DNA from: Lachnospiraceae bacterium
GTDB taxonomy: Bacteria; Bacillota; Clostridia; Lachnospirales; Lachnospiraceae
NCBI GenBank assembly: GCA_017964055.1
Contig: JAGCSS010000069.1
Location: forward strand, 1-7,004
Reading direction: 5' to 3'
Length of the DNA: 7,004 nucleotides
Every line of letters begins with the position of its first letter. The stretch's first letter is position 1. Shown piece by piece: positions 1-5,591 of this stretch. The position numbers were made by a program, and so were the translations under genes. The notes beneath the pieces were generated by a model, which saw only the letters and a program-made list of their open reading frames with translations, was not told the origin of the DNA and made no database searches.

Positions 1-570
1 AGGATTGTTGAACTGTGCCAAACCGATCTGCACGCCCACATACTGAGCCACTCCGGTCTCGTCGGGGTACATGAAGTTGCCGTAGTCGTCCATCTTCAGC
101 TGGGATACGTCGTACTCGTCGGTATTGAAATATACGGGTGCTCCGTTGGTGTCGAGCACGGGGAAGCCCTCATTGGTAGCGAGAGTTACGCCGCCCGCGG
201 AAATGGCCATCTGGAACGCGCCGTTCCTGGTATAGGCGATGGTGCCGTCCGACATCTGAACGCGGTAAAAGCCCTCGCCGGAAATGCACATATCGTATTT
301 GTTGCCCGTTTCGAGCATCTGTCCCTGGGTATAGACCGAAGAAAGTCCCGACACCCTGACACCGGAACCTACCTGCGCGATGACAGGCTTGGGATCCATA
401 TTGTGGTCGGTGGTCTTGCGCTGAAGCTTCTGATAGAGAAGAGACGAAAACTCGGTCGTCTGCTTCTTGTATCCCGCTGTGTTGACGTTAGAAAGATTGT
501 TTGCTATATTATCCAGACTGACCTGCTGGGAGATCATTCCCGAAGCGCCGGTCCAAAGCGATCTCATCAT
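1..570 (-). CDS. flgG: Flagellar distal rod protein FlgG/FlhP, partial (C-terminus outside window)
   Basis: This is the first 190 codons of a flagellar basal-body rod protein of the FlgG family. It would be exported by the flagellar type III system and form the distal rod that joins the basal body to the hook. The frame is open from the start at 570 to base 1, so it continues beyond the window; family members are usually about 260 residues, so roughly 70 are missing. The N-terminus MMRSLWTGASGM followed by LDNIANNLSNVNTAGYKK is the classic flagellar rod N-terminal motif. ETGNKYDMCISGEGFYRV is the conserved core segment, and the visible end, IGLAQFNNP, matches the usual FlgG segment before the C-terminal helix. 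GGAGG at 580-584 lies nine bases before the first of two tandem ATGs and supports 570 as the start. It lies 40 bases downstream of flgF and is probably co-transcribed. By order it corresponds to B. subtilis flhP. Confidence 0.93.
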   Translation of the reverse strand, partial: MMRSLWTGASGMISQQVSLDNIANNLSNVNTAGYKKQTTEFSSLLYQKLQRKTTDHNMDPKPVIAQVGSGVRVSGLSSVYTQGQMLETGNKYDMCISGEGFYRVQMSDGTIAYTRNGAFQMAISAGGVTLATNEGFPVLDTNGAPVYFNTDEYDVSQLKMDDYGNFMYPDETGVAQYVGVQIGLAQFNNP

Positions 571-610
571 AATTACTTACCTCCAAAAATTCGTGTCGAT
601 GACAATGTCA

Positions 611-1384
611 TCATACCTTACCTACCGAGCTGACGGCCAGTTCCATAACACTGTCCACCGATTTGATGACCTTCTGGTTCGCCTCGTAAGCTCTGGTGAT
701 GTTGATCAGGCTGACCATTTCGCTGACAACGTTAACGTTTGACTGCTCCGTGTAGCCCTGTCTGACAACTCCGGTCACTTCCTTCTCGGTAGCGCCGGGC
801 ACCTCTCTGTAATAGGTATCTCCGAACTTCTTGAGATAGTCGTAATTCTCGTAATCCTTTAAAATAAGCTGATCCACCAGCACGCCGTCCTCATAGACGC
901 CGCCGTCGGTATCGATGACAACATGTCCCGCATCAACCGATACCTGCAGATCTCCCGCTTCCGACTGAAGATGATTGCCGTCCACATCAACGATAAAACC
1001 GTCACGTCTGATGTGGAAGCTGCCTGCCCTGGTCAGGCTCTCATGATCGTTGCCCGCTCTGTCGGTTACCCGGACAACAAAGAAGCCCGCGCCGTCAAGA
1101 GCCAGGTCATACGTATTACCGGTCTCACGCAGTGAGCCCTGGGTATATTCCGTATAGACCTCGCCGATTTTAACGCCGAGGGGCATATGTCCTATCTTTT
1201 CTTTCTGCCAGTTGGCAGATTCATCGCGGATCTTGATAGTGAGCGATTCATCAAAGCTCTGATTGGTTACGCCTTCCTTTTTGTATCCGACGGTAGTGGC
1301 ATTGGCCATGTTGTTGGAAATAACATCAAGCCTTTTCTGTTCGGTATACATACCGGTCCAACCGGTATACAAGCTTCTGAGCAT
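611..1384 (-). CDS. flgF: Flagellar basal-body rod protein FlgF/FlhO
   Basis: A complete 257-residue rod protein of the FlgF/FlgG family. In B. subtilis the equivalent pair FlhO/FlhP builds the distal rod. Residues 1-37 hold the rod N-terminal motif (MLRSLYTGWTGM, then LDVISNNMANATTVGYKK). Residues 86-104 hold the core segment (LRETGNTYDLALDGAGFFV). Residues 209-257 hold the C-terminal rod domain with GYTEQSNVNVVSEMVSLI and TRAYEANQKVI. Both terminal helices needed for rod packing are present, and the length is normal. The ATG at 1384 is preceded by GGAG at 1390-1393, five bases away. The protein begins like FlgG, but the two are clearly distinct paralogues. The gene follows mreB/mbl as flhO follows mbl in Bacillus, but here a structured element intervenes, so it may have its own promoter. 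Its leader is rich in GGA motifs (separate entry). The FlgF versus FlgG label rests mainly on gene order. Confidence 0.92.
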   Translation of the reverse strand: MLRSLYTGWTGMYTEQKRLDVISNNMANATTVGYKKEGVTNQSFDESLTIKIRDESANWQKEKIGHMPLGVKIGEVYTEYTQGSLRETGNTYDLALDGAGFFVVRVTDRAGNDHESLTRAGSFHIRRDGFIVDVDGNHLQSEAGDLQVSVDAGHVVIDTDGGVYEDGVLVDQLILKDYENYDYLKKFGDTYYREVPGATEKEVTGVVRQGYTEQSNVNVVSEMVSLINITRAYEANQKVIKSVDSVMELAVSSVGKV

Positions 1385-1523
1385 AAACTCTCCATTCCGC
1401 CACCGAGCATCCTTCGCAGCTCCATGTGACTTAAGCTACTGCGTCCATGCTTTATGATATTAATCGCATCCGTGCGATCGAGTTTCGGCAGGAACAGACG
1501 TAACCAACTTATAATTAGTTAAT
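1385..1523 (-). promoter_or_regulatory. flgF 5' leader with GGA motifs and a hairpin, possible CsrA target
   Basis: This gene-free stretch precedes flgF. On the minus strand it holds a perfect 6-bp hairpin (1463-1478, arms ATCGCA and TGCGAT) whose loop is CGGA. Hairpin and loop together spell CACGGATG (1467-1474), a full match to the CsrA core CANGGANG. Further GGA motifs follow: CATGGACG (1442-1449), CACATGGAG at about 1420, AAGGATG (1408-1414), and the Shine-Dalgarno itself, AATGGAGAG at about 1388-1396. CsrA is known to bind hairpin-loop GGA plus a site over the Shine-Dalgarno and to block translation, and in Firmicutes it acts on flagellar genes with FliW. Whether that happens here is inference. 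I found no convincing sigma-28 promoter. A TAATAT at about 1457-1462 could be a -10 box, in which case the hairpin would not be transcribed from it. Confidence 0.35.
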
Positions 1524-1704
1524 ATAACTATTCGCGGCTGCCCTCAACACCCTCATAAACATTTCGGCTACGCCGAAATTCGCCGCTTCGCGGCTCCCGT
1601 TTACTCGTGTGTTTCGTCCAGCCTTCCCGGTTAAATCTTCCAAAGAACAAATCCGTAAGTAAACTTACGATTTGCTCTTCCGCAGATTAACCGCGAATAG
1701 TTAT
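1524..1704. repeat. Structured intergenic element with 14-bp terminal inverted repeats (MITE-like)
   Basis: A 181-base non-coding element begins five bases after the mreB stop. Its ends are a perfect 14-bp inverted repeat: ATAACTATTCGCGG at 1524-1537 and its complement at 1691-1704. Inside are several further pairings. An imperfect long stem spans 1628-1693: CGGTTAAATCT pairs with AGATTAACCG with one bulge, then a 17-bp stem at about 1643-1680 has one bulge and one G-U pair. A second arm has partly matching sides at 1546-1560 and 1599-1613. That arm encloses two perfect hairpins, 1561-1579 (8 bp, 3-base loop) and 1582-1594 (5 bp, 3-base loop). The arrangement resembles a miniature inverted-repeat element or a structured RNA. 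No transposase or convincing coding frame is inside, and no clear target-site duplication is visible. It could also attenuate read-through from mreB into flgF. Confidence 0.6.
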
Positions 1705-1708
1705 CTAT

Positions 1709-2701
1709 TTACCAGTTTTTTCTACCACTTAAGAACTCAACATACTTGCCGGTTCCGATCGCAACTGCGGTCATGGGGTCCTCGGCTGTCATAGTGGTAA
1801 TACCGGTCTTCTCCTCGATGAGCTCCTCGAGTCCGTACAGGAGACATCCGCCGCCCGTAAGCACGATACCGCGGTCTGCGATATCTGCAGCCAGTTCCGG
1901 AGGAGTCTTCTCGAGTACGCTGTGGATAGCCTCAACGATCTGAGAAGTGGTGGCCCTCAAAGCCTCTTCGGTTTCCTCTGAGGATACCGAGATGGTCTTC
2001 GGAAGACCTGTAACAAGGTTACGTCCGCGGACATCCATGGCAACCGTCTCGGGTCTGCGATAAGCCGAACCGATGCGGATCTTGATGTCCTCGGCAGTTC
2101 TTTCACCGATAAGGAGGTTGTGCTTCTGACGCATATAGCGTACCAGCGCCTCGTCAAAGTCATCTCCGGCGATCTTAACGGAAGTGCTGACAACCGTGCC
2201 GCCGAGCGAGATAACCGCGATATCCGTAGTTCCGCCGCCTATGTCCACGATCATGTTTCCGCAGGGTCTGCTGATATCGATGCCTGCACCGATAGCTGCC
2301 GCGATGGGCTCCTCAATGATGGCCACCTCGCGTGCGCCTGCCTGGTAAGTAGCATCCTCAACGGCCTTTTTCTCTACCTCGGTAACACCGCTGGGTACAC
2401 AAACACTGATGATGGGCTTGCGGAAACGCTGCTTGCCTACTGCCTTCTGTAAGAAGTACTTCAGCATCTTCTCGGTTACGGTGTAATCCGAGATAACGCC
2501 CGCACGGAGAGGACGAACGGCAACGATATTGCCGGGTGTACGGCCGAGCATGAGTCTGGCCTCTTCTCCGATGGCCTTGATCTTGTTGGTCTCACGGTCA
2601 AATGCTACTACCGAGGGCTCCTTTAAAACGACGCCCTTACCTCTGATATATACGAGAACACTGGCGGTTCCTAAATCAATTCCGATATCACTTGCAACCA
2701 T
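1709..2701 (-). CDS. mreB: Rod shape-determining actin homologue MreB/Mbl
   Basis: A complete 330-residue bacterial actin. It polymerises with ATP into membrane-associated filaments that guide the elongation machinery for the lateral cell wall. Actin-fold nucleotide motifs are in order: phosphate-1 DIGIDLGTASVLVY (5-18), phosphate-2 DIGGGTTDIAV (153-163) and the adenosine motif GIVLTGGGCLLYGL (278-291). EEPIAAAIGAG (130-140) and LIGERTAEDIKI (197-208) are also highly conserved in MreB. The length is typical. The start ATG has AAAGGAGA at 2711-2718, nine bases upstream. The gene has its own promoter at 2738-2766 behind a terminator, so its transcription starts here. Being directly upstream of flgF and flgG suggests it is the Mbl-type paralogue, since B. 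subtilis has mbl-flhO-flhP. Sequence alone does not let me separate MreB from Mbl with certainty. Confidence 0.95.
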   Translation of the reverse strand: MVASDIGIDLGTASVLVYIRGKGVVLKEPSVVAFDRETNKIKAIGEEARLMLGRTPGNIVAVRPLRAGVISDYTVTEKMLKYFLQKAVGKQRFRKPIISVCVPSGVTEVEKKAVEDATYQAGAREVAIIEEPIAAAIGAGIDISRPCGNMIVDIGGGTTDIAVISLGGTVVSTSVKIAGDDFDEALVRYMRQKHNLLIGERTAEDIKIRIGSAYRRPETVAMDVRGRNLVTGLPKTISVSSEETEEALRATTSQIVEAIHSVLEKTPPELAADIADRGIVLTGGGCLLYGLEELIEEKTGITTMTAEDPMTAVAIGTGKYVEFLSGRKNW

Positions 2702-2737
2702 TAACTTAAATCTCCTTTCACATACCTTCCCTTGTAT

Positions 2738-2766
2738 ATTATAATCACATAGTCAAGGTTTTTCAA
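2738..2766 (-). promoter_or_regulatory. Sigma-A promoter of mreB
   Basis: On the minus strand a perfect -10 box TATAAT (2738-2743) is separated by exactly 17 bases from a -35 box TTGAAA (2761-2766), which matches five of six positions of TTGACA apart from the fifth base. It lies downstream of the lacI terminator and about 36 bases upstream of the mreB start, leaving a short leader with the Shine-Dalgarno. The position and spacing are those of a strong housekeeping promoter. The mreB transcript probably starts near 2731. Confidence 0.8.
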
Positions 2767-2786
2767 AGGAAATTTATCGGAAAAGC

Positions 2787-2822
2787 AAAAAAACTGCCCG
2801 CTATAGTAATTATCGGACAGTT
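2787..2822 (-). terminator. Rho-independent terminator after the lacI-type gene
   Basis: On the minus strand AACTGTCCG (2814-2822) pairs with CGGGCAGTT (2792-2800), a 9-bp stem with one G-U pair around a 13-base loop. It runs directly into a stretch of seven T (2787-2793). It lies about 63 bases after the stop of the LacI-family gene and just before the -35 box of the mreB promoter, so it separates the two transcription units. Confidence 0.85.
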
Positions 2823-2885
2823 CTCTTGAATTATTAACATAAATTTGCAAAATAAGGCTGTTTTCGGTCCCGTTTGTAACCGGTC

Positions 2886-3896
2886 TTACTTAATCTTTCC
2901 GACCGACGCGCCTTTGTAAACCTCACCCTTGATGACCACGCGCTCCACGATCGCGCTCTTCGGCTTTTCGATCAGCTCGATGAGCTTCTCTCCGGCCTTC
3001 TCGCCGATCGAGGCGGTATCCTGCCTGAGTGTTGTGAGTACGGGATCGATATGTCTGCCGATCCTGATGCCGTCGTAGCCCGCGATCGAGATATCCTTTG
3101 CTATCGTCAGGCCGCGCTCACGTATAACGTTGATCCCGCCGAAAGCGGAAAAATCATCGGGATAGAGGATGCATGTCGGAGGAGTCTTAAGGTCGAGCAG
3201 CTTCTCAGTCATCCTCGCTGTGCCCTCAGTGCTCCTGTAAGGCGCCTCAAGCACGTATTCATCCGGAATATCGAGCCCGAGCTGCTCCGCCGTCCTGTAA
3301 AATGACGAGAGACGGCTGTTCGTAACCGCCGAATCCAGACCGTGGATATACGCGATCCTGCGGTGGCCGCATTCATAGATATAGGTCAGCAGGTCACGCA
3401 TGCCGGCGATATTGTCCGACACGATCGAGGTCCTGTTGTTGAATACATGGTCGATCGTAACCAACGGGATATTGCTGTCGACAAGTTCGGTAACGTAAGG
3501 GTCGTGGAAATCCACGCACGCCACTACCACGCCGTCAAAACCGCGGTATCTGCAGTGGTCGAGATATGACATCCCGCCTCCTGTGCGGCTCGAGTTGATG
3601 AAAGTGATGTCATAGCCGCGCGACTCCACGGTGCGCTTGAAGCTGTCGAGTATGGCCGAGAAGAAATCGTGCGTCAGGCCGCTCTGCGCCTCATCCGCGA
3701 ACAGTACGCCGATATTGAAGGTCTTGTTCGTCTTGAGCGCTCTGGCCGAGGAATTCGGAAAATAACCCATCTCCCTGGCCACTGCCCTGATATGATTCTT
3801 CGTCTCTTCGCCGATATCCTTTTGATTGTTCAGTGCCTTGCTGACGGTAGCCACGCTGACTCCGCACGCCTTGGCAATGTCTTTCATTGAAACCAT
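2886..3896 (-). CDS. LacI-family transcriptional regulator
   Basis: A complete 336-residue LacI/GalR-type regulator. Residues 4-23 form the helix-turn-helix (KDIAKACGVSVATVSKALNN). The hinge follows (PNSSARALKTNKT, 47-59). From NIGVLFADEA at about 61 to residue 330 is a periplasmic-binding-protein-like sugar-sensing domain, with DGVVVACV, LVTIDHVF, GHRRIAYIHG and a C-terminal segment containing AGYDGIRIG and LTTLRQD. The ATG at 3896 is preceded by an AAGGGGTGG-type Shine-Dalgarno about four bases away. An internal ATG at 3887 is less well placed. The gene lies 55 bases downstream of the GH5 endoglucanase with no terminator between, so the two are probably co-transcribed. The likely role is ligand-dependent control of that endoglucanase and itself, with a cello- or glucan-oligosaccharide as effector. 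That is inference from context. Confidence 0.93.
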   Translation of the reverse strand: MVSMKDIAKACGVSVATVSKALNNQKDIGEETKNHIRAVAREMGYFPNSSARALKTNKTFNIGVLFADEAQSGLTHDFFSAILDSFKRTVESRGYDITFINSSRTGGGMSYLDHCRYRGFDGVVVACVDFHDPYVTELVDSNIPLVTIDHVFNNRTSIVSDNIAGMRDLLTYIYECGHRRIAYIHGLDSAVTNSRLSSFYRTAEQLGLDIPDEYVLEAPYRSTEGTARMTEKLLDLKTPPTCILYPDDFSAFGGINVIRERGLTIAKDISIAGYDGIRIGRHIDPVLTTLRQDTASIGEKAGEKLIELIEKPKSAIVERVVIKGEVYKGASVGKIK

Positions 3897-3943
3897 TTGT
3901 CCACCCCTTAAACCTTATACACAACTGTTCTGATATAACTCAG

Positions 3944-3956
3944 GGAAACGCTTACT
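3944..3956 (-). promoter_or_regulatory. Candidate LacI-type operator at the endoglucanase/regulator junction
   Basis: The minus strand reads AGTAAGCGTTTCC, with the palindromic core AANCGNTT that LacI-family proteins favour (around a central CG). It overlaps the stop codon of the endoglucanase and lies about 50 bases before the regulator's start. Its first half, AGTAA-R-CG-W-TT, is shared with the site upstream of the endoglucanase at 5259-5273. Being so short it could be chance, and no strong promoter is visible beside it. Confidence 0.3.
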
Positions 3957-5220
3957 TTGAGATCGCGCTGCCCCATTCAACACTGTTCGCTCCGTCCAGG
4001 AACTTCTGAATGATCGAGTCCTGCGTCCATTCGCCGGTCCAGCGGTTGATGTAGCAATGGCACTCTCCGCCGCTCGAGCCGTTGGCTCCGTTGTCCCAGA
4101 TCACGCACGGCACACCGTAGGAAGCGGCCTTCGAGGTAAAGTAGTATGACCATGCCTCGCGCGCCTCGGTATTGTTCTGCGAATTCGTGGAGCCGGTCTC
4201 GCCCATGACTACCGGGATCCCCTTCGAAGTGAAATATTTGTCGATATCATTGAAAACGTTATCGATGTCCCTGCCGTCCTTCGCGGGATCAAAGGTCTTC
4301 GAATTGTCCGACAGGCAGAAATTGTAAGGAGTGTAGCTGTGGATCGATACGATAACGTTTGAGCTGTCACCGTCGACCGAAGGTATCTCCATATTCTTCA
4401 TGGCTGTTCCCGAGCTCGAGGCCGCATAGGTCGGAACCATGACGCAGCGCTCGTCGTTGTGCCCCTTGTGGCTGCTCATGATCGCCTCGTAAGCAACCTT
4501 GTTGAGGTAATTAACGGCCTTGCAGCCCGCGGTGTTGGGATTCCATTCGTTGCCGGTATCCTTCATGCGGGGCTCGTTCATGACCTCAAAGATCAGGTGC
4601 TGGTCGTAATCAGCGAAATAGTCCGCGATCTGCTCCCATACAGCCTTCAGCTCCACGCCGATCTGCTCATAATCCTTGTCGAGGGTCTTAACATTGACCC
4701 AATCCTCATGATGCACGTTGATGATCACGAAAACGTTATGCTTATAGCACAGATCCACTACCTGCTTTACCCTGCCGAGGAACTCGGGATCGATCGTGTA
4801 ATTCCCGTCCTTGGAAATATACTTGAACCAGGTCGTAGGGATCCTGATCACGTTAAAGCCTCGCTCAGCGAGAGCGTCGATCAGTTTGAAGGAAATAACG
4901 GGATTTCCCCAGCTCTGCTCCTGGCTGTAGATATTCGTGTAATTGTTTCCGGTGGCATCGAGCGTATTGCCGATGTTGAAGCCGGATCTCATCATCGCAA
5001 CTATCTCCGATGCGGTCTTGCCCGTGAGAGTTCCGTCATCCGCGGGGACATCCGTAGGTGCGGGCGCGTCGATGGCAGGCGCATCGGTCGCGGCAGCTGT
5101 AGGCTCCGCCGTAGGAGTGCTTCCCGCACCGCCGGGGTTATCGTCTTTCTTACATCCTGCCAGCACCGACAGGCACATGATCAGCGCAAGAAATAATGCT
5201 GTAATCTTTCTCTTTCTCAT
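3952..5220 (-). CDS. Lipoprotein endo-beta-1,4-glucanase, glycoside hydrolase family 5
   Basis: A complete 422-residue enzyme predicted to hydrolyse internal beta-1,4-glucan links in cellulose, beta-glucan or xyloglucan at the cell surface. Residues 1-23 are a lipoprotein signal peptide with lipobox LAGC, so Cys23 would be lipidated. Residues 24-63 are a Pro/Thr/Ala/Asp-rich linker. The catalytic (beta/alpha)8 domain covers about 68-415. Its family motifs are RSGFNIGNTLDATG, SWGNP, ERGFNVIRIPTTW (Arg126), NVHHEDW (His170, His171), FEVMNEPR with acid/base Glu216, SIHSYTPYN (His294), VVMGETGS with nucleophile Glu341, and CVIWDNG (Trp375). All catalytic residues are present. The motif set resembles subfamily GH5_4, but I could not confirm this. 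There is no carbohydrate-binding module, dockerin or sortase signal. GAGGAG at 5226-5231 supports the start. It has its own promoter and candidate operators and precedes a LacI-family gene. Confidence 0.95.
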   Translation of the reverse strand: MRKRKITALFLALIMCLSVLAGCKKDDNPGGAGSTPTAEPTAAATDAPAIDAPAPTDVPADDGTLTGKTASEIVAMMRSGFNIGNTLDATGNNYTNIYSQEQSWGNPVISFKLIDALAERGFNVIRIPTTWFKYISKDGNYTIDPEFLGRVKQVVDLCYKHNVFVIINVHHEDWVNVKTLDKDYEQIGVELKAVWEQIADYFADYDQHLIFEVMNEPRMKDTGNEWNPNTAGCKAVNYLNKVAYEAIMSSHKGHNDERCVMVPTYAASSSGTAMKNMEIPSVDGDSSNVIVSIHSYTPYNFCLSDNSKTFDPAKDGRDIDNVFNDIDKYFTSKGIPVVMGETGSTNSQNNTEAREAWSYYFTSKAASYGVPCVIWDNGANGSSGGECHCYINRWTGEWTQDSIIQKFLDGANSVEWGSAISK

Positions 5221-5245
5221 ACATTCTCCTCATATAAACAGGTTT

Positions 5246-5273
5246 GAAACGTAAAGTTCCTTAATCGTTTACT
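5246..5273 (-). promoter_or_regulatory. Candidate LacI-type operator(s) in the endoglucanase leader
   Basis: Between the predicted transcription start (near 5276) and the ribosome binding site, the minus strand holds AGTAAACGATTAAGG (5259-5273), whose core AAACGATT fits the AANCGNTT LacI-family pattern. Directly beside it is a half-matching CTTTACGTTTC (5246-5256). A protein bound here would block the promoter at 5283-5311. A related site lies at 3944-3956. The assignment to the downstream LacI-family regulator is inference. Confidence 0.4.
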
Positions 5274-5282
5274 GTGGCTTAA

Positions 5283-5311
5283 ATTCTACACTCTCGGGAC
5301 TTTTTTTTCAA
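5283..5311 (-). promoter_or_regulatory. Sigma-A promoter of the endoglucanase gene
   Basis: On the minus strand -35 box TTGAAA (5306-5311) and -10 box TAGAAT (5283-5288) are separated by exactly 17 bases. An A-rich run lies just inside the spacer. Transcription would start near 5276, about 55 bases before the endoglucanase ATG, and the leader contains the operator-like sites. Confidence 0.75.
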
Positions 5312-5336
5312 GAGGGGAAAGGGGATTTTCTTATCA

Positions 5337-5567
5337 AAGACATGGGGACGGTTCTTCTGTCCTGTGATCTCTTACCTCTGCAGCACGGGCGGCGACGAGT
5401 AAAACTTCCGGGACTCATTCTCACTCCGATTCGGACGCAGCGGTACATAATCGACCTCAATACGGTCGATAAGTACCGGCGTCCTCAACGGGTCCCGGAA
5501 GTTTTCTCTGCAGCGCCCGTGCCTTAATATACAGAAAAGGGGACAGAAGAACCGTCCCCCTTGTCTT
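5337..5567. repeat. Nested palindromic intergenic element (REP/MITE-like) with 19-bp perfect inverted ends
   Basis: This gene-free stretch between the lipoprotein and endoglucanase genes is almost wholly palindromic. Its ends are GGGGACGGTTCTTCTGTCC at 5344-5362 and the exact complement at 5541-5559, extended outward by AAGACA (5337-5342) and TGTCTT (5562-5567). Nested inside are further perfect pairings: 5383-5390 with 5515-5522 (8 bp), 5401-5414 with 5492-5505 (14 bp), 5433-5438 with 5479-5484 (6 bp), 5441-5446 with 5473-5478 (6 bp) and 5450-5456 with 5464-5470 (7 bp, 7-base loop). CTCTGCAGC is also directly repeated at 5376-5384 and 5506-5514. From memory, GGGGACGGTTCTT-type sequences recur in many Firmicutes near Y1/REP-associated tyrosine transposases. 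I cannot verify that here, and no transposase gene lies in the window. No convincing protein is encoded inside it. Confidence 0.75.
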
Positions 5568-5591
5568 ACATATCTTGATATAAATCTCACA

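Noticed and set aside
598..612. Short palindrome GATGACAATGTCATC over the flgF stop codon
   Set aside because: Seven-base arms with a single central base make a poor hairpin without a T tract, and flgG starts only 28 bases later. It is not enough to call a terminator or operator.
1480..1520. Possible sigma-28 flagellar promoter upstream of flgF (TAAG and GCCGAAA on the minus strand)
   Set aside because: The gap between the two boxes is about 18 bases, not the usual 15, and both boxes deviate from consensus.
3944..3956. CcpA catabolite-response (cre) site at the endoglucanase stop
   Set aside because: The sequence has a central CG like cre but lacks the flanking TG and CA positions. The match to the local LacI-type site is better.
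4459..5196. Long plus-strand open frame of 245 codons antisense to the endoglucanase
   Set aside because: It lies wholly inside a well-supported GH5 gene, has no recognisable domain, and its openness is explained by the codon use of the minus-strand gene.
5372..5590. Small minus-strand open frame of 72 codons inside the nested palindrome
   Set aside because: It overlaps the inverted repeats, has no convincing ribosome site and no recognisable protein features. The palindromic structure explains the interval better.
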